IMG/VR virus record: IMGVR_UViG_3300028812_000003
Coordinates: 1 to 64,000 of that record
Direction: 5' to 3' (one strand)
Length of the DNA: 64,000 bases
Source: a virus
Part shown: positions 1-7,220 of the stretch, in pieces
Position numbering within the stretch: the stretch's first letter is position 1
Layout of the letters: every line of letters starts with the position of its first letter
The notes under the pieces: model-generated
Told to the model about the DNA's origin: nothing
Seen by the model: the letters and a program-made list of their open reading frames with translations, nothing else
Database searches by the model: none
Program-made: the position numbers and the translations under genes

Positions 1-98
1 ACCATCGTCTCCGTCTTGCCCGACCCGGAGGCGGACCGGCCGCTGGCGCACACGAAGTGGACAGGCGTCTCCGGGTCGGGCAAGACGGAGACGATGGT
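1..98. repeat. perfect 28-bp inverted repeat at window edge
   Basis: Bases 1-28 are the exact reverse complement of bases 71-98, leaving a 42-base spacer. The right arm encodes the P-loop of the FtsK-like ATPase, so the left arm is an antisense copy of coding sequence. This suggests a fold-back or chimeric contig end rather than a designed terminus. A hairpin terminus cannot be excluded from sequence alone. Confidence 0.9.
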
Positions 99-1236
99 CA
101 CGGCGATCCTCCAGATGCGCGAACGCATCGACGTCGTGCCGATCGTGGGCGACCCGGCCAAGTTCGAGCAGTCTTTCGGCGACGTCGAGGACATGCTGGG
201 ACTGGCCGCCAAGGACGAGGACGAGGTGAAGACCCTGGTCGTCAACCTCAAGCGGGTCATCGGGTACCGGTCGGGCCTGTTCGCCTCGCTGACCAGGGCA
301 GACGGCGGCGTCGGCTACAAGCAGTGGGTCTCGGAGATGTGGACGCTGCACCGCATCCCGCTGGTGTTCGTGGACATCGAGGAGGCGGCGGACATCGCCG
401 TGGAGATGGACGAGGAGCTGGACGAGCTGCTGCGCAAGCTGCGGTCCATCGGTGTCCACATCTGCCTGTCCATGCAGACCATGCCGCACGACAACATCAG
501 CCGGAAGACCCGGGCGGCCCTCGTGCAGTCCGTCGCCCACGGCCAGAACGAGGACCAGGACGCCAAGTACTCCCTGCACCGGGACACGCTGGAGGCGGGC
601 GCCGACCCGACGAAGTGGCGCAACGACAGCCCCGGCAGCCTGTATGCCGAGGTCGTGGGCACGGACCGGGCCCACTGGCCCATCGACGGCCGGGCGCCGA
701 GGCGCACCGCCAAGGACACGCAGGAGGCCCGGGAGTCCTCGCGGCAGTTCTGGGCGGAGCTGGACGAGGGGACGTACCGCATCCTCGCCCGGGGCATCGC
801 CGACGAGCAGCCCGAGCGGGTGTCCCCGGCCGCGCAGGCGGTCGCGGAGAGCACGGTGGACGACGACTTCACGGAGGTGCGGGACATGTCTCTGACCAGC
901 GACGGAATCGACACGGGGGAGCCGCTGGCCGCCCCCGACGGGCTGTCCCTCACCTTCGCCGACCCCATCGTGGACGAGGGCCGGATGACCACCGAGGACG
1001 CGCGGGCGGAGCTGCTGAACCGCATCAACATCCTCGCGTCCGGCGAGGACCACGAGGTCACGTTCCAGGCCCTGGAGGACATCCCGGGGCTGGTCGGCCG
1101 GTCGCGCGGGTGGGTGTACGACGAGCTGGAGCGGCTGGCCGACGACGGCGTGCTGCGCCGGCTCACGCCGCCCAACACCCGGGCCGTCTACGAGATCACG
1201 GGGAACGTGTTCGCGGAGGCCGCCGCTGCGGGATGA
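1..1236 (+). CDS. FtsK/TraB-like DNA translocase ATPase, 5' partial
   Basis: The frame is open from base 1 and the true start is missing. The first ATG (16) lies inside the terminal inverted repeat and should not be trusted. Just downstream is a Walker A (GVSGSGKTET), and about 95 residues later a hydrophobic strand ending in acidic residues (IPLVFVDIEEAADI) fits Walker B. The last 50 residues form a winged-helix-like module (DIPGLVGRSRGWVYDELERL). P-loop plus C-terminal winged helix is the layout of FtsK/SpoIIIE and of Streptomyces TraB conjugative translocases, which pump double-stranded DNA. The next gene repeats the winged-helix module. A role in DNA segregation or plasmid-like transfer is inferred. 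Confidence 0.7.
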   Translation, partial: TIVSVLPDPEADRPLAHTKWTGVSGSGKTETMVTAILQMRERIDVVPIVGDPAKFEQSFGDVEDMLGLAAKDEDEVKTLVVNLKRVIGYRSGLFASLTRADGGVGYKQWVSEMWTLHRIPLVFVDIEEAADIAVEMDEELDELLRKLRSIGVHICLSMQTMPHDNISRKTRAALVQSVAHGQNEDQDAKYSLHRDTLEAGADPTKWRNDSPGSLYAEVVGTDRAHWPIDGRAPRRTAKDTQEARESSRQFWAELDEGTYRILARGIADEQPERVSPAAQAVAESTVDDDFTEVRDMSLTSDGIDTGEPLAAPDGLSLTFADPIVDEGRMTTEDARAELLNRINILASGEDHEVTFQALEDIPGLVGRSRGWVYDELERLADDGVLRRLTPPNTRAVYEITGNVFAEAAAAG

Positions 1237-1513
1237 GGTCGTGAGGCGCCGCGTCAGGGCGGGTATCCGGGGCAGTCAACCGGGTGCCCGCCCTGACGTT
1301 TGCCGGTGTGTCAGACAGGTGTCGGAGGGTCATCCGGTGGGGCACACTGACTGTGTCGGCCCGTCACACCGTCAGTCGGCGATCATGCCTGACGGTGCCG
1401 GGCGCGTCAGTCGGCTGTCGGCCGACCGGCCGAACGACCTCCGGCCTTGGGTCTCTCTCTCGCCCTGTCGGCCGGCCGACACGACCAAGGAACTCTGACA
1501 AAGGATCACTGAC
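1237..1513. promoter_or_regulatory. intergenic region rich in GTCAG/CTGAC repeats
   Basis: This is a 277-base non-coding stretch. About seven copies of GTCAG or its complement CTGAC fall between 1252 and 1420. Two of them extend to a direct repeat GTCAGTCGGC. The layout resembles iterons or clustered operator sites. A short leader with AAAGGA precedes the next ATG. Which protein binds here cannot be told from sequence. Confidence 0.45.
1252..1298. terminator. 12-bp perfect inverted repeat after the ATPase gene
   Basis: CGTCAGGGCGGG (1252-1263) pairs exactly with 1287-1298 across a 23-base loop. It sits just after the ATPase stop and could be a terminator. Its CGTCAG/CTGACG ends also belong to the repeat cluster that follows. 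Confidence 0.6.
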
Positions 1514-1963
1514 ATGAGCAGGAACACTCGCTGCGCCGCCCGTTGCGACGCCTCGCCCGTCATCCTCAAGCCCGTCCCGCTGTGCGTCCTGCACAGCCTG
1601 GAAGTCGCCTCGGAAGTCGTCCCCGGGATGCTTCAGGGCTCCCTCCGTCTCGCCCGGCGGGAGGCCGCCGCGAGCCGCAGTCCGGGAAGCCTGGCCGCCG
1701 TCGCCGCGCCGCCGGACACGGTGCACGAGGACAGCCGTCCCCGGCCGACGCGGGTGGAAGCCGAACGCCTCGCCGCCGAACGGCTCGCCGCCCTCCGGGC
1801 CCGGGGCATCGAGCGGGTGGTGCCGCGTCACTTCAAGGACATCCCCGCCATGACCGGCCGGTCCCGCCCGTGGGTCTATATGTGGCTCAAGGCCCGGGTG
1901 GCGGAGGGCGTGCTGGTCGACGACACCCGGGGCGGGCAGGCCGGCTACCGGTTCGCCGCGTAG
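1514..1963 (+). CDS. small winged-helix protein related to the ATPase C-terminus
   Basis: The protein has 149 residues. The N-terminus has paired cysteines (NTRCAARCD...VPLCVLH) that may bind metal. The middle is Ala/Arg-rich and probably helical. The C-terminus (about 100-149) contains FKDIPAMTGRSRPWVYMWLK, closely matching the winged-helix tail of the preceding translocase. It may therefore recognise the same DNA site, or autoregulate. The ATG at 1514 follows AAAGGATCACTGAC. No named family was recognised. Confidence 0.65.
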   Translation: MSRNTRCAARCDASPVILKPVPLCVLHSLEVASEVVPGMLQGSLRLARREAAASRSPGSLAAVAAPPDTVHEDSRPRPTRVEAERLAAERLAALRARGIERVVPRHFKDIPAMTGRSRPWVYMWLKARVAEGVLVDDTRGGQAGYRFAA

Positions 1964-1966
1964 GGG

Positions 1967-2004
1967 TTGTGCAGCGGCAGAACCTATGGTTTAGTTAATT
2001 CATC
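1967..2004 (+). promoter_or_regulatory. promoter/operator element copy 1
   Basis: TTGTGC at 1967, 12 bases, then TATGGTTTAGTTAATTCATC at 1985-2004. TTTAGT lies 17 bases from the TTG box, a normal -35/-10 spacing. The AT-rich block is an imperfect dyad. Confidence 0.7.
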
Positions 2005-2027
2005 GAGACCGGCTGATGGAGGAACTG

Positions 2028-2219
2028 ATGAACTGGACCGTCGAGACGCTTCGCTCGGGAGTCGCGCTGGAGGTCGCCGCCGACGACCACGGGACGATGG
2101 GCGTTCCGGGCACGTGGCACCGGGTCCGCCAGGGTGACCGCGTCTCGCGGCCCACCCGCAACCGGGGCGACGCGCTCCGACTGTTCCAGCGCAAGGCGTT
2201 CCTGGCCTCCGGTGCCTGA
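2028..2219 (+). CDS. small uncharacterised protein
   Basis: 63 residues beginning MNWTVETLRSG. The ATG at 2028 is preferred over the in-frame ATG at 2016 because GGAGG lies five bases upstream. The protein is basic and has no recognisable domain. It is the only gene between promoter copy 1 and a hairpin terminator. Confidence 0.6.
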   Translation: MNWTVETLRSGVALEVAADDHGTMGVPGTWHRVRQGDRVSRPTRNRGDALRLFQRKAFLASGA

Positions 2220-2243
2220 CCGCACCGCACGACCCGAAGCCCC

Positions 2244-2275
2244 GAAGCCCCGGAGCCGCAACGGCCCGGGGCTTC
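2244..2275 (+). terminator. hairpin terminator
   Basis: GAAGCCCCGG pairs with CCGGGGCTTC. The same stem is reused at many unit ends in this genome. Confidence 0.7.
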
Positions 2276-2291
2276 GTCGTTAGCCGCCTGA

Positions 2292-2325
2292 TTGGGCCGC
2301 TCACGGCCGTGGTACAACTAATTCG
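2292..2325 (+). promoter_or_regulatory. degenerate promoter/operator element copy 2
   Basis: TTGGGC, 12 bases, then TGGTACAACTAATTC. It keeps the layout of the other copies but has lost most of the conserved AT-rich bases. Confidence 0.45.
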
Positions 2326-2373
2326 GGGCCCCTGCCGGGGCCCTTCTGCCCAAGGAATCAAGGAATGATGACC

Positions 2374-2784
2374 ATGGAGATAGAGCGGAGGCATACCCCC
2401 GTCCCCGGCGAGCTGCTGGAGTACCTGCGGGCCAACCCGACGGCGGCGCAGGCTGCGGCCGACGGCGGGGTTCACGTCCACGTCCACCACCATTACGAGG
2501 CCGCGCCGGCCGTCCCCGCCGGGGCGATCGTGCACCAGGGCCCGGAGCGGACGGCGGCGGAGAAGATGATCCCGTGGCTGTACGCGGCGCTGCTCGCCTG
2601 CGTCGTCCTGACGCTGTGCGCGCTGGTGCTGGCCACGGTGATGGTCATCGCCGTGGTGGTGCTGGCCGCGCTGGTGCTGCTCGGCCTGGTGGTCGCGCAC
2701 ATCATCAACTCCCACGCCGGCGCCGTCGAGGCGAAGGCCAAGGCGGAGGCGCTGGCCGCGAAGGGCACGCACCGGAGGCGGTGA
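2374..2784 (+). CDS. two-helix membrane protein
   Basis: About 136 residues. A His-rich stretch (VHVHVHHHY) precedes two long adjacent hydrophobic segments (about 70-110), followed by a basic tail ending THRRR. This is a small integral membrane protein, reminiscent in layout of Streptomyces plasmid spread proteins, though no family is certain. Possible starts are 2365, 2368 and 2374. The last is chosen because AAGGA then sits nine bases upstream, and the same AAGGAATGATGACCATGG string opens the gene ending at 55386. Confidence 0.6.
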   Translation: MEIERRHTPVPGELLEYLRANPTAAQAAADGGVHVHVHHHYEAAPAVPAGAIVHQGPERTAAEKMIPWLYAALLACVVLTLCALVLATVMVIAVVVLAALVLLGLVVAHIINSHAGAVEAKAKAEALAAKGTHRRR

Positions 2785-2807
2785 TCACAATGGCGCCGCC
2801 TGCGGCT

Positions 2808-2838
2808 GAACCCCGGAGACCCTGAGTCTCCGGGGTTC
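2808..2838 (+). terminator. 13-bp perfect hairpin terminator
   Basis: GAACCCCGGAGAC pairs fully with GTCTCCGGGGTTC across a five-base loop, followed by TTC-rich sequence. Confidence 0.8.
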
Positions 2839-2851
2839 TTCGCGTTCGGGG

Positions 2852-2890
2852 TTGCGGGCCGACGGACGCCTATGGTTTAGTTAATTCATC
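2852..2890 (+). promoter_or_regulatory. promoter/operator element copy 3
   Basis: TTGCGG, 13 bases, then TATGGTTTAGTTAATTCATC at 2871-2890. It precedes a GACCAAGGAACGAGGAACC leader. Confidence 0.7.
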
Positions 2891-2922
2891 GGAACCACGG
2901 ACCAAGGAACGAGGAACCGACC

Positions 2923-3522
2923 ATGTGGCACACGAACATCGGAGTGGCGGACCCCGACGGGGCCGTGCGGACGGCCTTCCCCACACGTACCTTCTTCACC
3001 GGGGCTGGGGCATTGGGCGAAGTCGCCGACTTCACCCCCGCGCAACACCTCCAGGGGGTCGCAGCCCATGAACTCGGGCACTTCCTCGTCAACTGGAGGC
3101 TGGGCGCCCGGATGGCCCGCATCTCCGTCCGGGAAGACCCCGGCAACGTCATCCCGAGCGGCGCCGTCTCCTTCGTCCACCCGGACGGCGACACGGCGCG
3201 TCCCGTCCTCGTCGGCGGCGCCGCCGGGGAACGGGCCTACGACATCTGGCTCCGCGAACAGGGTCTGTGGACCCCGGGCCGCGCCGTGTGCGGGGAACTC
3301 CAGGGCGAGTCGGACCGCCGGGCAGCGTTGGAGGCTGACCCGACGATCACGTTTGACGGTGGACCGAACGACTACCGCCGGTTCCAGAACGCGGCCGACG
3401 AGATCCTGAGCGACGTGTGGCCGCTGCTCCTGCGCGGCCTCGGACACTTCACCGACTTCGCCGAGTACACCGGCGACGCGATGTGCGGCCTGCTCGGCAT
3501 CGACAACAACCCGCCCGCCTGA
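2923..3522 (+). CDS. M41 (FtsH)-like zinc metallopeptidase, lone domain
   Basis: 199 residues. The centre carries AAHELGHFLVNWRLG, an HExGH zinc site. It is followed by a strand region and VLVGGAAGERAYD, which resembles the LAGRAAEE segment of the FtsH peptidase domain, and then a helical part with acidic residues that could supply the third ligand. No AAA+ domain or membrane segment is present, so this is a soluble stand-alone peptidase-like protein. It heads a unit with a small Cys protein and a RapZ-like domain. The start follows a consensus leader. Substrate unknown. Confidence 0.65.
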   Translation: MWHTNIGVADPDGAVRTAFPTRTFFTGAGALGEVADFTPAQHLQGVAAHELGHFLVNWRLGARMARISVREDPGNVIPSGAVSFVHPDGDTARPVLVGGAAGERAYDIWLREQGLWTPGRAVCGELQGESDRRAALEADPTITFDGGPNDYRRFQNAADEILSDVWPLLLRGLGHFTDFAEYTGDAMCGLLGIDNNPPA

Positions 3523-3540
3523 CCAAGGAACGAGGAAGCG

Positions 3541-3771
3541 ATGACCACGAAGCACAACCACGCTCCGCGCTTCGGCCAGAAGTTCGACGGCTGCCCGCGC
3601 TGCGACGAGCTGAAGGCAGGTGCCGCGCCGGTCCGCTGGGGCAACGGCCGGACGGAGAGGGGGCGCACCGGCGGCTACCCGACCGACGCCGAGGTCTCGA
3701 ACCACTTCGCTCCGGGCGGCCCGCACGAACGCGGCGCGTGCGGGCCTGTCTGCACCTTCGGGGACTGGTGA
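3541..3771 (+). CDS. small cysteine-containing protein
   Basis: 76 residues with CPRC near residue 18 and two further cysteines near the C-terminus (GACGPVC), a possible zinc site. The start follows GACCAAGGAACGAGGAAGCG. It lies two bases upstream of the RapZ-like gene, so the two are probably co-translated. No family recognised. Confidence 0.6.
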   Translation: MTTKHNHAPRFGQKFDGCPRCDELKAGAAPVRWGNGRTERGRTGGYPTDAEVSNHFAPGGPHERGACGPVCTFGDW

Positions 3772-3773
3772 CC

Positions 3774-4169
3774 ATGACCAAGCCCCGCCCCGGCGCCGTC
3801 CGGATCGTCTCCTTCGGCTACGGCCACGGCGACGCCCCGGCCGCCCACCTGACCCTGGACCTGCGGGCCCACTTCCGGGACCCGCACGTCAGCCCGGCCA
3901 TGCGCGAGCTGACCGCCGCAGACCGCACGGTGCGCCGTGCCGTGCTCGGCACGCCGGGCGTCAAGGCCCTGCTGGCCGCCACGGTGCGCGCCGTCCGGGC
4001 GTACGACGCCGGCCCGTCCGCCCGGGACACCGTCGTCGCGGTCGGCTGCACCGGCGGCCGTCACCGCTCCGCCGTCGCCGCCAACGTCCTCGCCCGACGC
4101 CTGCGCCGTCGGGGCCACGTGGTCACCGTGGAGCACCGCGACCTGCACCGCCCCGTCATCGCCCGCTGA
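3774..4169 (+). CDS. stand-alone RapZ C-terminal domain protein
   Basis: 131 residues. IVSFGYGHG at the start, DLRAHFRDPH, then VGCTGGRHRSA and a final EHRDLHRPV are hallmarks of the C-terminal domain of RapZ/YvcJ. In enterobacteria that domain binds the small RNA GlmZ and an amino-sugar metabolite to control GlmS. The N-terminal P-loop ATPase domain of full RapZ is absent here. The start at 3774 lies two bases after the preceding stop. A regulatory or RNA-binding role during infection is inferred from the fold only. Confidence 0.75.
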   Translation: MTKPRPGAVRIVSFGYGHGDAPAAHLTLDLRAHFRDPHVSPAMRELTAADRTVRRAVLGTPGVKALLAATVRAVRAYDAGPSARDTVVAVGCTGGRHRSAVAANVLARRLRRRGHVVTVEHRDLHRPVIAR

Positions 4170-4190
4170 CCGCCGGCCGGTTGGTCGCAC

Positions 4191-4218
4191 AGCCCCGGAG
4201 CCGTATGGTTCCGGGGCT
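4191..4218 (+). terminator. hairpin terminator
   Basis: AGCCCCGGA pairs with TCCGGGGCT, ending the peptidase-RapZ unit. Confidence 0.75.
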
Positions 4219-4234
4219 CTCGTCGTCTCCGGGG

Positions 4235-4273
4235 TTGTCCCCTTCGGAACACCTATGATTTAATCAATTCATC
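4235..4273 (+). promoter_or_regulatory. promoter/operator element copy 4
   Basis: TTGTCC, 13 bases, then TATGATTTAATCAATTCATC at 4254-4273. The dyad halves match at seven of nine positions. Confidence 0.75.
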
Positions 4274-4301
4274 AGCAACACCGACCAAGGAACGAGGGAC
4301 C

Positions 4302-5027
4302 ATGGACCGTCGCAACGTCACCGGCCACGCGGGCACCGTCCACCAGGGCCTGCTCAACTCGCACACCGGGTTCTTCATCGACGTCGCGTGCGACGCCGGC
4401 CGCTACGCCGTCGTCCGCCACTACGAGAAGCTGGACCCGGCCCGGCTCACCGAGGACGCGCTGACCTGCCCCGGCTGCATGGCCGCCGTCGCCGGCGAGA
4501 AGACCCACCCGGCGGACCTCGCCCGCCAGTGCGCGGACGCGGTCATCGCCGACGCCGACCGGCGCGGCTACGTGCCGCCGCTGGACAACGAGGCGCTGCG
4601 GCTGGCCTTCGTCCACCTCGCCCCGGACAGCGGGGAGCTGCGGCCGGTGTTCGAGCGGCTGGCCCGGGGCGTGTACGACCCGGAGAACCACTACCGCACC
4701 GAGCCGCTGTACGACCTGATCCAGGAACACCTGACGGACGACCTCACCGCGCGGGCCGGGGTCGTCCCGGAGGGTACGCCCGGGGTGTTCATCAGGTACA
4801 CGCGCTTCACCGGTGGCAGCGTCCAGGTCCCGGTCGGCGTCGGCGACCGGCTGGTGAAGGACGGCATCGCCTCCGGGCACTGGGACCGCTTCACGGTCCT
4901 CGTGGTCGAGCGCGGCGGCATCATCGCCCAGTCCGACGACGGGTGGACGAACCGCTTCACCCGCGACGAGGTGCGCCGGTTCTTCGCCTACAAGACGGAC
5001 CGCGCGCCGCAGCCGGCCACCGTCTGA
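4302..5027 (+). CDS. uncharacterised 241-residue protein
   Basis: Contains one CPGC pair near residue 60 and alternating charged helical segments. No membrane segment or catalytic motif was recognised. The start follows ACCGACCAAGGAACGAGG, the leader form that matches the tRNA-like element's insert exactly. Single-gene unit between promoter copy 4 and a hairpin. Confidence 0.65.
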   Translation: MDRRNVTGHAGTVHQGLLNSHTGFFIDVACDAGRYAVVRHYEKLDPARLTEDALTCPGCMAAVAGEKTHPADLARQCADAVIADADRRGYVPPLDNEALRLAFVHLAPDSGELRPVFERLARGVYDPENHYRTEPLYDLIQEHLTDDLTARAGVVPEGTPGVFIRYTRFTGGSVQVPVGVGDRLVKDGIASGHWDRFTVLVVERGGIIAQSDDGWTNRFTRDEVRRFFAYKTDRAPQPATV

Positions 5028-5041
5028 CCCGCCGACCGACC

Positions 5042-5073
5042 GAAGCCCCGGAGCCCTCGCGGCCCGGGGCTTC
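5042..5073 (+). terminator. hairpin terminator
   Basis: GAAGCCCCGG pairs with CCGGGGCTTC. Confidence 0.7.
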
Positions 5074-5131
5074 GTCGCGCCGGTGAGCCCGGGAGCGCAG
5101 CGACCGGTGCGGTGATTCAGCGAATCCTCGG

Positions 5132-5144
5132 TACGGTCCGGCGC
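5132..5144 (+). promoter_or_regulatory. -10 box for a probable leaderless transcript
   Basis: TACGGT at 5132-5137 lies seven bases before the ATG at 5145, and no Shine-Dalgarno is visible. This is the layout of leaderless actinomycete mRNAs. Unlike its neighbours this unit lacks the dyad promoter. Confidence 0.45.
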
Positions 5145-5867
5145 ATGACGCAGACCACCCCGCCCCTGGCGGTCCTCGTCCCCACGCGGGGACGGCCGCG
5201 AAACGCCGCCCGTCTCCAACAGGCGTTCACCGACACAGGTTCCCTCAACGCAGCCCTGATCTTCGTCGTGGACGCCGACGACCCCGAACTCCCCGGCTAC
5301 CGGGAGCGCGCGGGGGTCGGCGAGATCGCGCACCTGACCGTCCACGACGGCGAGGGCGGCACCGGCATGTCGGCCGCCCTGAACCACGCGGCCGGCCGGT
5401 TCGCCGGCGAGTACAGCGCGCTGGGCTTCATGGGTGACGACCACCTGCCGCGCACCGCCGGGTGGGACGCGCACGTCCTCGGCGCGCTCGCCGGACCCGG
5501 CCCGGCCGTCGTCTACTGCGACGACCTGCTCCAGGGCGAGGCCCTGCCGACGGCCGCGTTCATGCCGTCCCGGCTGGTGCGGGCGCTCGGCTTCATGGCG
5601 CCGCCGGTCCTGCGGCACCTGTACGTCGACAACTTCTGGCAGGAGCTGGGCCAGCGCCTCGGCGGCCTGCGGTACCTGCCGGACGTCGTCGTGGAGCACC
5701 TGCACCCGGCGGCGGGCAAGGCGGCCATGGACGAGCGGTACGCGGCCGTCAACGCCCCCGACGCCGACGCCGCCGACCGGCGCGCGTGGCTGGACTTCCG
5801 GGACGGCACGGGCCTCGCCGGGGCGCTGCGCCGCGTGCGCGCGGAGTACGGGACGGCGGCGGCATGA
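5145..5867 (+). CDS. GT-A-like glycosyltransferase
   Basis: 240 residues. It begins LAVLVPTRGRPRNAARLQQA, a typical first strand and nucleotide-sugar loop of GT-A enzymes, and has VVDADDPELPGY and LGFMGDDHLPR as Asp-rich metal/sugar sites. It overlaps the sugar epimerase by four bases (ATGA). The pair probably makes and attaches one sugar. The acceptor (virion protein, host wall or DNA) is not evident. The ATG at 5145 is chosen over 5112 because the latter precedes the apparent promoter. Confidence 0.7.
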   Translation: MTQTTPPLAVLVPTRGRPRNAARLQQAFTDTGSLNAALIFVVDADDPELPGYRERAGVGEIAHLTVHDGEGGTGMSAALNHAAGRFAGEYSALGFMGDDHLPRTAGWDAHVLGALAGPGPAVVYCDDLLQGEALPTAAFMPSRLVRALGFMAPPVLRHLYVDNFWQELGQRLGGLRYLPDVVVEHLHPAAGKAAMDERYAAVNAPDADAADRRAWLDFRDGTGLAGALRRVRAEYGTAAA

Positions 5868-6781
5868 GGGCGCTGGTCACCGGCGACAGGGGCTTCCTCG
5901 GGAGGCATTTCGCGGCGGAGCTGAGGCGGCGCGGGTACGACGTGACCGGCCTGGACACGAAGGCGTCCTCGGCGCAGGACTGCCGGGCCTTCTTCCGACG
6001 GCAGCTCACCTACCGGAACCCGCCGTCCCCGACGTTTGATCTCGTCGTGCACTGCGCGGCGGTCGTCGGCGGCCGGTCCACCATCGACGGCGACCCGCTC
6101 GCCACGGCGGAGTCGCTGAGCATCGACGCGGAGATGTTCCGGTGGGCGGCCGTCGCGCGGCCCGGCCGGGTGCTGTACTTCTCCAGCTCCGCCGCCTACC
6201 CGGTGTGGTTTCAGACGAAGTGGTCGGCGCGCAGCGGCTACCGGCTGCGCGAGGACGACGTGGACCTGGACGTGGTGCAGCAGCCGGACCAGGTGTATGG
6301 CTGGTCCAAGGTGACCGGCGAACTCCTCGCCGCCCGCCTCCGCGACAGCGGGGTGCCGGTGACCGTCGTGCGGCCGTTCTCCGGGTACGGCGAGGACCAG
6401 GACGAGGCGTACCCGTTCCGGGCGATCCTCGGCCGGGTGCTGCGCCGGGAGGACCCGTTGGAGGTGTGGGGCAGCGGCGCGCAGGTGCGCGACTGGATTC
6501 ACGTGGACGACGTCGTGGCCGGGGCGCTCGCTGTCGCCGAGGCGGGCACGACGGAGCCGGTGAACCTGTGCACTGGACGGGGGACCTCGTTCCTCGATCT
6601 CGCCCGGACGATGGCGGCGGTCGCCGGGTACGCCCCGGAGGTCAAGCCGCTGCCGGGGCGGCCGGCGGGCGTGGAGTACCGGGTCGGCGACCCGGCCCGG
6701 ATGCACCGCTACCACCGGCCCCGGGTCCGGCTGGAGGACGGCATCTGCCGCGCGCTCGGGGTTGTCCAACCGGCCGAGTGA
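5864..6781 (+). CDS. NAD-dependent sugar epimerase/dehydratase (extended SDR)
   Basis: 305 residues. The N-terminal TGDRGFLGRHF is the NAD-binding glycine motif. SSSAAYP and YGWSKVTGELL supply the catalytic Ser and YxxxK. VRPFSGYG and WIHVDDVV are typical of GDP-fucose synthase or UDP-glucose 4-epimerase relatives. The start overlaps the glycosyltransferase stop. The exact nucleotide sugar cannot be assigned. It acts in the cytoplasm, supplying the upstream glycosyltransferase. Confidence 0.8.
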   Translation: MRALVTGDRGFLGRHFAAELRRRGYDVTGLDTKASSAQDCRAFFRRQLTYRNPPSPTFDLVVHCAAVVGGRSTIDGDPLATAESLSIDAEMFRWAAVARPGRVLYFSSSAAYPVWFQTKWSARSGYRLREDDVDLDVVQQPDQVYGWSKVTGELLAARLRDSGVPVTVVRPFSGYGEDQDEAYPFRAILGRVLRREDPLEVWGSGAQVRDWIHVDDVVAGALAVAEAGTTEPVNLCTGRGTSFLDLARTMAAVAGYAPEVKPLPGRPAGVEYRVGDPARMHRYHRPRVRLEDGICRALGVVQPAE

Positions 6782-6799
6782 TGGTTTAATTAAGTCATC
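6762..6799 (+). promoter_or_regulatory. promoter/operator element copy 5
   Basis: TTGTCC, then GATGGTTTAATTAAGTCATC at 6780-6799. The -35 box lies inside the end of the epimerase gene. Confidence 0.7.
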
Positions 6800-6827
6800 G
6801 CACGACCGACCAAGGAACGAGGGACCC

Positions 6828-7160
6828 ATGACCGACACCCACGACCGCCCGATGCTGCGGAACGCCCGCGAGGCCGCCGACAGCTACCTGCTGCACAAGG
6901 TGGTGGACGACGGCATGGCGTCCGGCGTCGCCCAGAACATGGCCACCGTCGGCTTCGCCACCGCCGCCCGCACCCTGTCCACCCTGCGCACGCGGGACGG
7001 CCTGAGCGAGGACGCCATTGAGCAGGGGTTCCGGCGCAAGCTCGCCGAGGCCCGCGCGGCCGGCGACGAGCAGCGCGTCATCGCGGCCGAGTACACCCTG
7101 GCCATCTGGGGCGGCCTGCGCACCGACCTCGCCGCCTACCTCGGCAGCGTCGGCGAGTGA
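6828..7160 (+). CDS. small helical protein
   Basis: 110 residues, predicted largely helical and rich in Ala and charged residues, with no recognised domain. The start follows GACCAAGGAACGAGGGACCC. First gene of a unit that runs to 8420. Confidence 0.6.
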   Translation: MTDTHDRPMLRNAREAADSYLLHKVVDDGMASGVAQNMATVGFATAARTLSTLRTRDGLSEDAIEQGFRRKLAEARAAGDEQRVIAAEYTLAIWGGLRTDLAAYLGSVGE

Positions 7161-7167
7161 TCCGCCC

Positions 7168-7191
7168 GCCCCGGGTCCGACGGCCCGGGGC
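7168..7191 (+). terminator. hairpin between genes
   Basis: GCCCCGGG pairs with CCCGGGGC. No promoter copy follows, so it may attenuate rather than end transcription. Confidence 0.55.
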
Positions 7192-7220
7192 TTCCCTGCG
7201 ACCAAGGAAACGAGGAACCG

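Noticed and set aside
20-79. GACCCGGA / TCCGGGTC, resembling the TraB recognition repeat of Streptomyces plasmids
   Set aside because: One copy is P-loop coding sequence and the other is its mirror in the edge repeat. No array of copies is present.
1252-1420. possible CRISPR array
   Set aside because: Repeats are only 5-10 bases, irregularly spaced and in both orientations, with no cas gene.
3417-4169. 250-codon form of the RapZ-like protein
   Set aside because: The upstream extension overlaps two convincing genes and lacks RapZ motifs. ATG 3774 starts the domain cleanly.
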